From NCBI GenBank assembly GCA_026418015.1, contig JAOACE010000009.1, positions 124,001 through 188,000 on the forward strand: a stretch of 64,000 bases of DNA, in the 5' to 3' direction. This document shows, one piece after another, positions 9,636 through 19,285 of the stretch; the stretch's first letter is position 1, and every line of letters begins with the position of its first letter. A model generated the notes under the pieces. The model was not told the origin of the DNA. It ran no database searches and saw nothing but the letters and a program-made list of their open reading frames with translations. The position numbers were made by a program, and so were the translations under genes. This DNA is from Leptospiraceae bacterium (GTDB lineage Bacteria > Spirochaetota > Leptospiria > Leptospirales > Leptonemataceae).

Positions 9636-10465
9636 AAATTTTCTATTGTTTTTAGATTTTGAACATAAACATCTGATATTAAACTAAACCCTAATGTATT
9701 GGGGTGTAAGCAATCAGTCATCATATCTGGATTAGAATAAGGAGGACCGCCAAGGGTTCGTCTTAAATCAATATAATAGAAATTGGGTATTTCCGTCGAT
9801 AGTTGTTTAAGCGTTTCGTTAAATCGATCTACTACCTTCATTGGTAATTGATTTGCAGTTTCTCGACTCATACCTGCATTTAGAGCACTTAAAATACAAG
9901 ATGGTTCTTTTTCTGGATTCGGATAATCATAGCCATGAATTATCCATATTAGTGGTTCTCCTCCATATAGCGACAACTTTAATTGATTACCATACAACAT
10001 GAGTGTTTTTAACCTTTCTGTGTAGGAAAAAAGACGCGAAGAAATTGTAACATCAAACCCATCGGTATAATAATTGCTTGTTGGGTAGATCAAATCATTC
10101 CCCCCTAAACTTAACAACATATACCTAATTTCTGGTCCAGCATTCTGAATAACTTTAATAAATCCTCTTCGTTCTTCGAGTTCCGTTCTTAGAGTTAGAC
10201 CTGCTATATTCGAAGCTGTAATCTTATAACCATATCTTTTTGTTAATTGATCATATAGATCCTCAGCTAACTCGTATCCTAATGCAAAGTCTGTCCAACT
10301 ATCCCCCACCATTCCAAATCGCGAATATGGATTACATGCATTAACAATTTGGCAATTGATGATATCCTTTATAAAATCTTCGGATGTTTTCTTTCTATCA
10401 CAATACAAAAAAAATAATAAAAATAAATATATAAAAATTATTTTATATAATTTACCAACTGCCAC
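9632..10465 (-). CDS. SGNH/GDSL-family hydrolase, probable lipoprotein
   Basis: Start placed at the GTG at 10465, about 8 nt after ggaggaggtgg. A longer frame opening at 10576 only re-reads the glycine-rich tail of the upstream gene and has no meaning. The 277-residue product begins with a hydrophobic stretch ending FFLYC, a plausible lipobox. SGNH blocks are visible: block I GMVGDSW with the Ser nucleophile, block III SLGGND, and block V DCLHPN with the Asp-x-x-His pair. The family hydrolyses ester bonds in lipids or acylated sugars. The start overlaps the TPM gene stop by 14 nt; the end overlaps the outer-membrane gene by 4 nt. The substrate cannot be told from sequence. Confidence 0.85.
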   Translation of the reverse strand: MAVGKLYKIIFIYLFLLFFLYCDRKKTSEDFIKDIINCQIVNACNPYSRFGMVGDSWTDFALGYELAEDLYDQLTKRYGYKITASNIAGLTLRTELEERRGFIKVIQNAGPEIRYMLLSLGGNDLIYPTSNYYTDGFDVTISSRLFSYTERLKTLMLYGNQLKLSLYGGEPLIWIIHGYDYPNPEKEPSCILSALNAGMSRETANQLPMKVVDRFNETLKQLSTEIPNFYYIDLRRTLGGPPYSNPDMMTDCLHPNTLGFSLISDVYVQNLKTIENL

Positions 10466-11282
10466 TAGCGCCACCTCCTCCAAAAGAACCACCACCGCCC
10501 GAAAAACCACCACTAAAACTACCTCCGCCACCAGAACTGCTACTTCCAAAGCCTTTCGAACGATACCATGTAACACCTAGTATTGACATGATAAATACTA
10601 ATCCCAACAATTCCAACGAAAAACCATAAGAAAATACTCCAAATACAAAAAAAACAAGAGTTGTAATCAATATTGCTACAAAAGTATTTATAAAAAAATG
10701 TAAAATAAAAGAAGCAACCGCAGGTCCGAATATCAAAAAAAGCGATGGGTTAGAATCCTTTTTATTTTCTCTTAATGGTAATTCTTCGCCCTTTATTAGG
10801 GTTATGATTGCATCAATACCTCGATCAATACCAGCATAAAAATTCCCTTTTTTAAATTCCGGAACAATTATCTCCTCTATAATTCGTTTTGCTATTACAT
10901 CGGGAATTGCTCCTTCTAATCCATATCCCACCTCTATTCGCAACTTACGATCATCCTTCGCTACTATTAATATTACCCCGTCATCTACTCCCGCTCGACC
11001 TATCTTCCATTTCTCTGCAACTTTAATAGAATATTCTTCGATGGTCTCTATTCCTGTCGTTGGTATCAACAATACTACAACCTGCGAACCTTTCTCTTTT
11101 TCTAAATTCTCTAACTTTTTAGACAATGCTTGTATTTCGCTACTTGTTAGAGTGTTTGTTAAATCCACTACTCTTCCAGTTAATTCTGGTATCGGAACAA
11201 ATTCCTGAGAAAGAAGATACAAAGGGAATAGAAAAATTATTATATAAATAAAATAATTTTTTTTATTTAACATTTTGAACAT
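10452..11282 (-). CDS. TPM-domain membrane protein with glycine-rich tail (YgcG family)
   Basis: 276 residues. An N-terminal signal or anchor (about 8-25) leads into a TPM domain (about 35-170: GRVVDLTNTLTSSE, AEKWKIGRAGVDDGVILIVAKDDR, IEVGYGLEGAIPD). Two or three membrane segments follow (about 190-255), then a Gly/Ser tail ending GGGGASGSW. This is the usual form of YgcG-type proteins, which regularly sit next to LemA, as here (3-nt gap). The domain has been linked to photosystem repair in plants; its bacterial role is unclear. The GC-rich glycine codons in the tail also provide the ribosome site for the next gene. Confidence 0.88.
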   Translation of the reverse strand: MFKMLNKKNYFIYIIIFLFPLYLLSQEFVPIPELTGRVVDLTNTLTSSEIQALSKKLENLEKEKGSQVVVLLIPTTGIETIEEYSIKVAEKWKIGRAGVDDGVILIVAKDDRKLRIEVGYGLEGAIPDVIAKRIIEEIIVPEFKKGNFYAGIDRGIDAIITLIKGEELPLRENKKDSNPSLFLIFGPAVASFILHFFINTFVAILITTLVFFVFGVFSYGFSLELLGLVFIMSILGVTWYRSKGFGSSSSGGGGSFSGGFSGGGGSFGGGGASGSW

Positions 11283-11285
11283 ATT

Positions 11286-11885
11286 TTACTTTTTCTTAAA
11301 ATCTATTTCTGGTGGTTTTTCTAATTGTTCAGGATTTTCCACTTGGAACTGGGGTTTTTCTGTATATCCAAATATCCTTGCAGTAATTACATTAGGAAAT
11401 ATTCTTATCGTTACATTATAATCTTGAACTGCCTCTATGTATCTTCTTCTTGCAACAGCTATACGATTTTCTGTTCCTTCGATTTGTGCTTGTAAATCTC
11501 GAAAGTTTTTATCAGATTTTAATTCTGGATATCTTTCTACTACTACCATCAACCTTTGCAATGCATTGGACAATTCGCCTTGAGCTCGTTGAAATTTCTG
11601 GAATGCTTCTGGATTATTAATCAATTCTGGTGTCGCCTGAATTGTTCCAACTTTGGATCTTGCTTCTGTTACTTGAATTAGCACTTCTCTTTCTTGTATA
11701 GCGAAACCTTCTACTACTTTAACCAATTGGGGAATTAAATCTGCTCTTCTCTTGTATTGGTTTAACACCTCTGCCCATGCTGCTTTTACTGCTTCGTCTT
11801 TTCTTTGAATTTCGTTATAACCACAATTGCTAAAACCGAATACCACCAAAATCAAAAAAAGGAATTGAATGATCTTGTTTTTCAT
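11286..11885 (-). CDS. lemA: LemA family protein
   Basis: 199 residues. A short N-terminal hydrophobic segment ends at FGFSNCG, which could be a membrane anchor or lipobox. The conserved LemA helical domain follows: NEIQRKDEAVKAAWAEVLNQYKRRADLIPQLVKVVEG, then long helices and RIFGYTEKPQF near the end. LemA proteins are envelope-anchored helical proteins of uncertain function. It is the first gene of a four-gene run (LemA, TPM, SGNH hydrolase, outer-membrane protein) with gaps or overlaps of at most 14 nt. The promoter presumably lies in the 98-bp space shared with the divergent antiporter. Confidence 0.92.
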   Translation of the reverse strand: MKNKIIQFLFLILVVFGFSNCGYNEIQRKDEAVKAAWAEVLNQYKRRADLIPQLVKVVEGFAIQEREVLIQVTEARSKVGTIQATPELINNPEAFQKFQRAQGELSNALQRLMVVVERYPELKSDKNFRDLQAQIEGTENRIAVARRRYIEAVQDYNVTIRIFPNVITARIFGYTEKPQFQVENPEQLEKPPEIDFKKK

Positions 11886-11983
11886 AATGATTCAATAGTT
11901 TTTTAAAATTATTTTTCGTCAATAGATTTATAATGTTCATTAAATGATTTGACTAATAATATTGATAAAATTCGCATGTTATT

Positions 11984-13705
11984 GTGGAATTATTAGTCGA
12001 TATTATCATCATTATTACGTTTAATTTTATTTTTTTATGGATATTTTCTTTTTTAAAGATTCCCAGTATTATAGGTTTGTTTTTAGCTGGTTTTCTAATT
12101 GGTCCTTTTGGCTTAAAAATCATCAAAAATTACGAAACCATCGAGATTGTATCCGAAATTGGAATTATTCTCTTACTTTTTACCATTGGATTAGAATTTT
12201 CTTTAAAAGATTTGGAAAAACAAAAAAAAGATTTTTTTATTCTTGGTTCTTTACAAATCATCTTTTCGATTTTACTTAGTATAATAATTTTTCTTAACTT
12301 TTATAATCTCATAGAATCTTTAATCATTGGTTTTATGATCAGTCTAAGTAGTACAGCTATTATATTAAAAATTCTACAAGACGAAAATCAAATTTCTTCC
12401 CCTTATGGTAAAATTTCTGTATTGATCTTAATCTTTCAAGATTTAGTCGCTATTATTTATGTAATGATCATTCCTTTCTTGACAAAATTAAATAATTTAA
12501 ACTATTTTATAAATTTTGATATAAATTTTTTATTAAGTTTATTTATAAAAATTGTTATATTTATAATTTCATTCTATTTGATGTATAAACACATCATCCC
12601 CTTTTTGTTGTACCAAATTGTAAGATTAAAAAATAAAGACCTATTTGTCTTATCGATTATTACTTTTTGTTTTCTTATAGCTTTTGGTACTTATAAATTA
12701 GGATTATCCTTAGCATTAGGTGCATTTTTGGCTGGATTATTGATTTCCGAAACACCATTTAGTTCCGAAACAATCAATAATATCGTTCCTTTTAAGATTA
12801 TTTTTACGAGTATCTTTTTTACTTCGATTGGTATGATGGTAAACCTTGATTTTTTTATCACAAATTATCATTGGTTAAAAATCATCTTTTCCTCTGTTTT
12901 ATTTATCATCACAAAATTTATTGTTATATTTTTCATAATCTTAATCTTTCATAAAAACATACGAATTAGTATGATTACCTCTATGTATTTATCTCAAATT
13001 GGTGAATTTTCACTTATTGTATTAAAATTAGCCTATGATCAAAATTTAATCGATGATGCAACAAATCAAATTCTACTTTCGTCTAGTATATTAACGATGC
13101 TATTAACACCACTTATTGCGAATTACTCCCATAAGATTACATATAAAACCACCGAAATATTAAATTCAATTTATAAATTTGATTTAAAAGAGCAAACCAT
13201 TTCGATTAACGAAAAATTAAAAGATCATATTATTATTGTTGGTTTTGGTATTAACGGAAGAAACGTCGCAAAAGCAGCAAAAATTGTCGATATACCCTAT
13301 ATTATTATAGAAATGAACATAAAAACAGTACTAAATGAACAAAAAAAAGGAGAATCCATCGTATACGGAGATGCAACCAACATACATTTACTAGAACAAA
13401 TTGGAATACGAGATGCTAAATTGCTGGTTATCGTAATCAACGATTTTAAGACGACGGATCATATCATTCAAATTGCAAGAAAACTAAACCCCAACTTACA
13501 CATGATTGCAAGAACACGATATGTAGCAGAGGTTCCCCAATTATACAAATCTGGTGCTAATGATGTTATTCCAGAAGAATTCGAAACTTCTATCCAAATT
13601 TTTAGAAAAATCTTAGAGCATTACAATTATTCTTTTCCAGAGATTCAATTTTTTATAGAAGAGCTTAGAATCTCTGGTTACGAAATATTGCGAAGAGAAA
13701 GTTGA
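11984..13705 (+). CDS. CPA2-family cation/proton antiporter with RCK domain (KefB-like)
   Basis: 573 residues, GTG start. About 12 membrane segments (1-385) carry the Na/H-exchanger fold, with the FQDLVAI motif at 151-157 that holds the conserved Gln-Asp pair of Kef-type antiporters. A cytoplasmic RCK/TrkA-N domain follows from about residue 413: HIIIVGFGINGRNVAKAAK is a Rossmann nucleotide-binding loop. A TrkA-C domain as in longer homologues is not evident. It probably exports K+ or Na+ in exchange for protons, gated by nucleotide binding. It is divergent from lemA, and its stop codon directly abuts that of the convergent acyltransferase gene. Confidence 0.9.
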   Translation: MELLVDIIIIITFNFIFLWIFSFLKIPSIIGLFLAGFLIGPFGLKIIKNYETIEIVSEIGIILLLFTIGLEFSLKDLEKQKKDFFILGSLQIIFSILLSIIIFLNFYNLIESLIIGFMISLSSTAIILKILQDENQISSPYGKISVLILIFQDLVAIIYVMIIPFLTKLNNLNYFINFDINFLLSLFIKIVIFIISFYLMYKHIIPFLLYQIVRLKNKDLFVLSIITFCFLIAFGTYKLGLSLALGAFLAGLLISETPFSSETINNIVPFKIIFTSIFFTSIGMMVNLDFFITNYHWLKIIFSSVLFIITKFIVIFFIILIFHKNIRISMITSMYLSQIGEFSLIVLKLAYDQNLIDDATNQILLSSSILTMLLTPLIANYSHKITYKTTEILNSIYKFDLKEQTISINEKLKDHIIIVGFGINGRNVAKAAKIVDIPYIIIEMNIKTVLNEQKKGESIVYGDATNIHLLEQIGIRDAKLLVIVINDFKTTDHIIQIARKLNPNLHMIARTRYVAEVPQLYKSGANDVIPEEFETSIQIFRKILEHYNYSFPEIQFFIEELRISGYEILRRES

Positions 13706-14419
13706 TCATAATTCTCTTGCATCTGTACGAATGATAGCTCTGGAACGCTTTCTTCTTTCTGGATGTAGGCTTAAAGCATATACTTGTTTTTCTAAATCGT
13801 TTTTCAATGCTGCCACATCAACGTTCGATTCTATAAAAATGGGATTACCAATATTGTAGTTAATCTTAATTCGTTGAAAAGCAAGTTGTACCATAGAAAA
13901 AATATCCGATAATTTGTATGTTCCTTGTATGCCAGAAGGGAAAACAGGAAGATTATTTTGTAAAGCAGAACGATAAATTGCTTCTACCATATCTTCGTTA
14001 AAGGGTTGAATGACTCCCGAATTTGTTGGCTTTATTTCGGGATAGATAAAAATAAAATGGTTTTTTGATAAACCCAAAATCGTATTATAAAGATTTTCTT
14101 TTTCGACAAACTGAATTTCTAATAAGTTGTAAAAGATTTTTAGGTTTTGGTTTAACAGCAGATCAAATGTATTATCTTTTTTTATATCCAATGGGTAAAT
14201 TAAATAGATGGGTTTAGGGATAAAAAACAAAGGAATTATCAAATCAGAAATATCATAATGATTGCTTACGATTATCCCTTGTTTAAAATCATTTAAAAAA
14301 TCCTCCCCCGTAATTCTTACTTCAAATAATAAAGATAAAACATTCTGAAAAAACATTTTGATGTGTAATGGTAAAGAATAAACAAAAAACATAAGGTTAA
14401 TAAATTCAACAAAATTCAT
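13706..14419 (-). CDS. PlsC-like acyltransferase (putative 1-acylglycerol-3-phosphate acyltransferase)
   Basis: 237 residues. The NHYDISD motif near residue 52 is the HX4D catalytic signature of glycerolipid acyltransferases. FIYPEIKPTNSG near 125 sits where the family has its (F/V)PEG substrate motif, here altered to PEI. An N-terminal hydrophobic stretch could be a membrane anchor. It likely acts at the inner membrane on a lysophospholipid or related acceptor. The altered second motif makes the exact acceptor uncertain. Its stop abuts that of the antiporter gene with no bases between; upstream is the 150-bp space before rimP. Confidence 0.75.
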   Translation of the reverse strand: MNFVEFINLMFFVYSLPLHIKMFFQNVLSLLFEVRITGEDFLNDFKQGIIVSNHYDISDLIIPLFFIPKPIYLIYPLDIKKDNTFDLLLNQNLKIFYNLLEIQFVEKENLYNTILGLSKNHFIFIYPEIKPTNSGVIQPFNEDMVEAIYRSALQNNLPVFPSGIQGTYKLSDIFSMVQLAFQRIKINYNIGNPIFIESNVDVAALKNDLEKQVYALSLHPERRKRSRAIIRTDAREL

Positions 14420-14569
14420 TTGGTCAACATTTAATTGTTGCTTGGTTCTTTAAAATTTTCTTAATATCAATAAATCTTTTAATGGATTTACTTGACGTAT
14501 AATAGAATTGTTATTTTTTGGAATAATAATATTAATAAATTTTTTTGTTAATTTATATGTTGATTTTTT

Positions 14570-15112
14570 ATGATAGAAGGTTTAAGAAAATTATCCGAAG
14601 AAGTTGCGGTAAATTATCCTGGAGTAGAGGTTTACAACCTAAAATTATCGAAATTACACAGCGACTATTATATACAAATTGAATTAGACAACCTAAACGA
14701 TCCTTTTGGTTCTGTAACAGTTGATATCTGCGAAAATTTTAGTAAAGACTTTATCCAAACGTTAGACGAAAGGTTAACTTCGGATAAAATTGCCTTCAAT
14801 CTACCGATGGATTTAGAAGTGGATAACTATACATTAGAAGTTTCTTCAGCTGGTGCAGAAAGAGAAATCCGCTTCCCCAACGATTTAGAAAGGTTTAAAG
14901 AATTACCTTTAAAAATACGCTTTAACGATAGCATAAAAGAAAAAGATCAAGAAATCATTGCAAAATTTGTTTCTGTAGAGAACGATGACTATGTTTTCGA
15001 AGAATATTTTACAAAAAAACAAAAAAAGAATTTTAAATTAAAAACCAAAGCAAATTTGATCAAATTAAAACAAGATAATATTAAAAAAATCAATCTTTAT
15101 TTAGATATTTAA
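14570..15112 (+). CDS. rimP: Ribosome maturation factor RimP
   Basis: 180 residues; aids 30S subunit assembly. The N-terminal domain holds GVEVYNLKLSKLHSDYYIQIELDN and VTVDICENFSKDF; the centre has NYTLEVSSAGAEREI, corresponding to the family's conserved YxLEVSSPG(x)(D/E)R stretch (here SAG rather than SPG). The Sm-like C-terminal part is Lys-rich. It heads the canonical rimP-nusA-infB run; nusA starts 24 nt downstream. The sequence is divergent, but position and motif agree. Confidence 0.93.
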   Translation: MIEGLRKLSEEVAVNYPGVEVYNLKLSKLHSDYYIQIELDNLNDPFGSVTVDICENFSKDFIQTLDERLTSDKIAFNLPMDLEVDNYTLEVSSAGAEREIRFPNDLERFKELPLKIRFNDSIKEKDQEIIAKFVSVENDDYVFEEYFTKKQKKNFKLKTKANLIKLKQDNIKKINLYLDI

Positions 15113-15136
15113 ATTATCATTAATAAAGTAGGGACT

Positions 15137-16567
15137 ATGGCAACAAAAGAAACGGAAATAAAAAAAACAAACAAAAAAGATAAAGGTCCAGATTTAAAAG
15201 CGTTTTACGAGGATTTAAGAAATTTAGCTAGCACAAAAAATTTAACGTTTGAACAAGTATTAGAAGTATTTAAAAGCACATTGATTTCTGTATTAAACAA
15301 AAAATATGGACCCAATTCTAATATCGATATAAAAATCGATCCAAATAACAACATTCTTGATATATTTGTTCATTTTAACGTAGTCGATAAAGTAAAGAGT
15401 TCAGACTACGAAATGTCCTTAGAAGATGCAAAAAAGATCGATCCAAACGCAAAAATTGGCGGTACAATCACCATTGTAGAAAATATAGATAATTTTACTC
15501 GTGTAGGTACGTTTAACATCAAAAATACATTCAAAAATCGATTAAAAGATCTAGAAAACGAAATCATTTATAATGAATTTATCGAAAAAAAAGGAGAAAT
15601 TGTAACAGCCCAGATTTTATACAGTAAAGGCAATAAGGATGTTCATGTATCCTTAGGTAAAACCGACGCTATCTTGCCCAAAAGTGAACAATTAGCAAAA
15701 GAAAAATATCCACCTGGAAAACACATTAAAGCTGTAATTAAAGATGTGATTTTGCGTAAAGATCCCAAGACAAAAGATTCCGAAATTTTGATTATATTAT
15801 CCAGAAGTTCGCCTTTGTTTGTGGCAGGATTATTTAAAGAAGAAGTCCCAGAGATTCAGGATGGAATTGTAGAAATCGTCAACATTGTTCGAGAAGCAGG
15901 ATTTCGCACAAAAATGCTAGTAAAAAGCAACAGAATGGATGTAGATGCTGTTGGTGCTTGTGTAGGTGTAAGAGGAACAAGAATTCAGTCTATTCTTAGA
16001 GAAATCCACAACGAAAAGATTGATATTGTGAATTCTTCTAGCAACCCAGCAAATATTATTAGTCAGGCATTGAATCCAGCAAGAGTTACAGAAGTTCATG
16101 TGGATACTGGAAATAAAGAAGCTCTTGTAATCGTCCCAGATTATGAATTTAACAAAGCACTTGGACCTGGAGGAAAGAATGTTCGATTAGCTTCTATGCT
16201 TTTAAATTATAAAATCAACCTAAAAACAGAAAAAGAATTCAGAGAAGAAATGAGTTCTCCAGAAGCGAAAGCAAGGTTAGAAGCATTGTTTCATGTAAAT
16301 ACTAGCGAAGCAGAAGAAAGCGAAGAAGAGGAAGAAACACCCATAACAGAATTACCAGGACTTACAAAACGTGTAATTGAGCTTTTGGAAGCTGGTGGAA
16401 TTAAAAGTGTAGAACAATTGGTAGAAATATTGTACCCAGAAGGAAGTAGTCAACCTAATATAGAAGTTTTACAAAAAATCCCAGGAATTAACAAAAATAT
16501 GGCAGAATACATTGCAAAAATCGTTAGTGAAAGCGTAGAAATAGAAGAAAGCGAAGAAGAGGAATAA
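15137..16567 (+). CDS. nusA: Transcription termination/antitermination factor NusA
   Basis: 476 residues. NusA N-terminal RNA-polymerase-binding domain (about 15-145), S1 domain (about 150-220), two KH domains (about 225-375, including CVGVRGTRIQSILREIHNEKIDIV and GPGGKNVRLASMLLNYKI), then an acidic linker. The C-terminal helix-hairpin-helix-like region (about 410-470) has TELPGLTKRVIELLEAGGI and LQKIPGINKNMAEYIAKIV. It binds RNA polymerase and nascent RNA to modulate pausing and termination. Preceded by a ribosome site; 6 nt before infB. Confidence 0.97.
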   Translation: MATKETEIKKTNKKDKGPDLKAFYEDLRNLASTKNLTFEQVLEVFKSTLISVLNKKYGPNSNIDIKIDPNNNILDIFVHFNVVDKVKSSDYEMSLEDAKKIDPNAKIGGTITIVENIDNFTRVGTFNIKNTFKNRLKDLENEIIYNEFIEKKGEIVTAQILYSKGNKDVHVSLGKTDAILPKSEQLAKEKYPPGKHIKAVIKDVILRKDPKTKDSEILIILSRSSPLFVAGLFKEEVPEIQDGIVEIVNIVREAGFRTKMLVKSNRMDVDAVGACVGVRGTRIQSILREIHNEKIDIVNSSSNPANIISQALNPARVTEVHVDTGNKEALVIVPDYEFNKALGPGGKNVRLASMLLNYKINLKTEKEFREEMSSPEAKARLEALFHVNTSEAEESEEEEETPITELPGLTKRVIELLEAGGIKSVEQLVEILYPEGSSQPNIEVLQKIPGINKNMAEYIAKIVSESVEIEESEEEE

Positions 16568-16573
16568 AAAAAT

Positions 16574-18880
16574 ATGTCAGATTCAACCAAAAAAAAGATT
16601 AAAGTAAAAATAAAAAAAACTGCAAAAGATGTAGCGAAAAGTACTGCAACAGATATTTCTGATATTTACAGAGAAAAAACCATTAAAGAATCATTAAAAA
16701 CTTCTCAAAAAACTAAACCAGAAATTCCAAAGACAAAATCGCCAGAAATTCCCCCCACAGCAGAAACAAAAACCATCATAAAACCAGAACCCAAAGCTAC
16801 AAAAACACTCGAATCTACCACAATAAACCAAAATATTTCTAACGTTATAGAAGATACGATTCAACAACCAAAAGAAGAAATTGTAGAAACACCACAAGAA
16901 GGACAAAATGTAGTACAAGAAACAATAGAATCAGAACAAGAAAACAAAACAAATAAATTTGACAAAAAGAAAAAAGAAGGTAAAAAGTTTTATCATCATA
17001 AACCATCATACAAAGAAATTGTTTCGGAAGTAGAAGGAAAAACAAAAAAACACCAAAAAGAAATCGAAAGCGAGCTTCTCTATTCCAAAAAAGAATCACA
17101 CGTAAAGAAAAAGGAACCTCCTAAACCTGTAACACCCACTACACCAAAAGAAATAACTATTACAGAAAGCATACAAGTCGCAGAACTTGCAAAAAAATTG
17201 AACGTAAAGCCTAACGATTTAATCAAAAAATTGATCTCATTAGGTGTAATGGCAACGATAAATCAAGTATTAGATGCAGATACGGCTTCTATTTTAGCAG
17301 CGGAATATGGTACAGAGGTTAAAGTTGTTTCTTTATACGAGGAAACCGTTATTAAAGAAGATGAAGATAAACCAGAAGATCGCGTGCCAAGACCTCCTGT
17401 GGTAACAATTATGGGGCATGTCGATCACGGAAAGACAAAACTGTTAGACACAATAAGAAAATCTAATGTCGCACAAAAAGAAGCTGGTGCAATTACTCAA
17501 CATATTGGTGCTTACCAAGTATCCACACCTAAAGGTAAAATTACCTTTCTCGATACACCAGGCCACGAAGCGTTTACGGCGATGAGGGCTCGTGGTGCAT
17601 CGGTAACAGATATAGTTGTACTGGTCGTTGCTGCGGACGATGGAGTAAAAGAACAAACCGTAGAAGCGATAAAACATGCACAAGCTGCTAACGTTCCCAT
17701 TATTGTAGCAATCAACAAAATCGATTTGCCAACAGCGAATCCCCAAAGAGTAAAACAAGAACTGGTTCAGTATGGATTGCAACCAGAAGAATGGGGAGGC
17801 GAAACAATCTACTGCGAAATTTCTGCAAAAAATAATATCGGTATAGATAATCTCTTAGATATGATTTTAATCCAAGCAGAATTGTTGGAATTAAAAGCAA
17901 ACCCTAAGGTTAAGCCCGTAGGTAGAGTGCTTGAATCCAAGAAAGATCCTGGAAAAGGTCCTGTTGCAACAGTATTGGTTCAAAAAGGAACGTTACGTGA
18001 AGGAATGCCCTTTGTTGTTGGAGTTTATGCAGGAAAAGTTCGAGCAATGTTCGATGATTTAGGAAGGAGGATCAAAGAAGCGGGTCCATCTACACCTGTA
18101 GAAATCATTGGTATTGATGATGTGCCAGAACCAGGAGATCCATTCCATGTAGTAGAATCAGAAAAAGAAGCAAAAGAAATTGCATCCAAAAGACAATTCT
18201 ACAAACAAATTACACAAGCAAAACGAAAACATCCATCATTAAAGGATTTAGAAGAATGGACAAAAGAACACAAAGAATTAAACATCATCATAAAAGCAGA
18301 TGTTCATGGTTCCGTAGAAGCAATACGCGATGGTTTATTAAAACTATCCACAGACGATTTAAAAGTAAACATCATTTATGCAGCAGCTGGACCTATCACA
18401 GAATCGGATGTAAACTTAGCAATGGCATCAAACGCGATAATAGTTGCATTCCAGGTTAGAGCATCTTCTAAAGCTCAAGAATTAGCAGAGCAAAACCAAG
18501 TAGAAATCAAATATTATAGTATTATATATAATTTAATCGAAGATATAGAAAAAGCATTAAAAGGTCTTCTCGAACCTAAATACGAAGAAGTAATTACTGG
18601 GGAAACAGAAGTAAGACAAGTATTTCGTATTTCTAAGGTTGGTAATGTTGCAGGTTGTATGGTAAAAAAAGGTAAAATTAGCAGAAGCGATAAAATCCGA
18701 CTTATTAGAGATGGTGTTGTAATTTATGATGGAGAAATCAACCAATTAAAACGATTTAAAGAAGATGTTGCAGAAGTAGCAGAAGGTTATGAATGTGGTT
18801 TATCCATAAAAGGATACAACGACATAAAAGAAGGTGATATCATCGAATCTTACAAAATCGTGGAAGTACAACAAAAATAA
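16574..18880 (+). CDS. infB: Translation initiation factor IF-2
   Basis: 768 residues. A Lys/Glu/Pro/Thr-rich, low-complexity N-terminal region (about 1-195) is followed by an IF2-N domain ([25 protein letters not shown]). The GTPase domain has G1 GHVDHGKT (about 280), G3 DTPGHEAF and G4 NKID. The remaining IF-2 domains reach the C-terminus, including the fMet-tRNA-binding C2 part ([23 protein letters not shown]). It brings initiator tRNA to the 30S subunit. It lies 6 nt after nusA and 2 nt before rbfA. Confidence 0.98.
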   Translation: MSDSTKKKIKVKIKKTAKDVAKSTATDISDIYREKTIKESLKTSQKTKPEIPKTKSPEIPPTAETKTIIKPEPKATKTLESTTINQNISNVIEDTIQQPKEEIVETPQEGQNVVQETIESEQENKTNKFDKKKKEGKKFYHHKPSYKEIVSEVEGKTKKHQKEIESELLYSKKESHVKKKEPPKPVTPTTPKEITITESIQVAELAKKLNVKPNDLIKKLISLGVMATINQVLDADTASILAAEYGTEVKVVSLYEETVIKEDEDKPEDRVPRPPVVTIMGHVDHGKTKLLDTIRKSNVAQKEAGAITQHIGAYQVSTPKGKITFLDTPGHEAFTAMRARGASVTDIVVLVVAADDGVKEQTVEAIKHAQAANVPIIVAINKIDLPTANPQRVKQELVQYGLQPEEWGGETIYCEISAKNNIGIDNLLDMILIQAELLELKANPKVKPVGRVLESKKDPGKGPVATVLVQKGTLREGMPFVVGVYAGKVRAMFDDLGRRIKEAGPSTPVEIIGIDDVPEPGDPFHVVESEKEAKEIASKRQFYKQITQAKRKHPSLKDLEEWTKEHKELNIIIKADVHGSVEAIRDGLLKLSTDDLKVNIIYAAAGPITESDVNLAMASNAIIVAFQVRASSKAQELAEQNQVEIKYYSIIYNLIEDIEKALKGLLEPKYEEVITGETEVRQVFRISKVGNVAGCMVKKGKISRSDKIRLIRDGVVIYDGEINQLKRFKEDVAEVAEGYECGLSIKGYNDIKEGDIIESYKIVEVQQK

Positions 18881-18882
18881 TT

Positions 18883-19272
18883 ATGGATGCAATCAGAAAG
18901 AAAAGAATTGAATCTCTTATAGCAAGAGAAATAGCAAATTATATACAAACCATTATACGAAAAAAAGATGATCGTATAGGATTGATCTCTGTTACGCGAG
19001 TAGAATTAAGTCCAGATCTAAGTATTGCAAAAATCTATTTTTCGCTTTTTTCTCCCACAGAAGAAGAAAATAAAATCACATGGTCTATTGTAAATCGCTA
19101 TAAAAAAATAATGCAGTCCGAAATTTCGCGACAAATAAGGTTAAGAAGAACCCCACGTTTTGAATTTTTTATCGATCCGTCTATAAAAGAGGGTGATAGA
19201 ATTATCGAACTTATAGAAAAAAATAAAAAACAAACCGAAAATCAGCAGATAGATTCTTCTTTAAATCCTTGA
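18883..19272 (+). CDS. rbfA: Ribosome-binding factor A
   Basis: 129 residues, normal for RbfA. It begins RKKRIESLIAREIANYIQTII and has VTRVELSPDLSIAKIYFSLF and the KH-like core RRTPRFEFFIDPSIKEGDRI. RbfA binds immature 16S rRNA helix 1 and aids 30S maturation, especially in the cold. Only 2 nt separate it from infB, so it is in the same mRNA. Confidence 0.96.
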   Translation: MDAIRKKRIESLIAREIANYIQTIIRKKDDRIGLISVTRVELSPDLSIAKIYFSLFSPTEEENKITWSIVNRYKKIMQSEISRQIRLRRTPRFEFFIDPSIKEGDRIIELIEKNKKQTENQQIDSSLNP

Positions 19273-19285
19273 TTTAACCAAAATT

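Noticed and set aside
10466-10576. N-terminal extension of the SGNH-hydrolase frame
   Set aside because: It is the frame-shifted reading of the Gly-rich tail of the TPM gene, and it would place a Val/Leu-rich string before the lipoprotein signal. The GTG at 10465 has a strong ribosome site.
14492-14503. TTGACG directly followed by TATAAT upstream of rimP
   Set aside because: The two hexamers abut rather than lie 16-18 nt apart, so they cannot form one sigma-70 promoter. Either might belong to a promoter with a weaker partner, but that cannot be shown.
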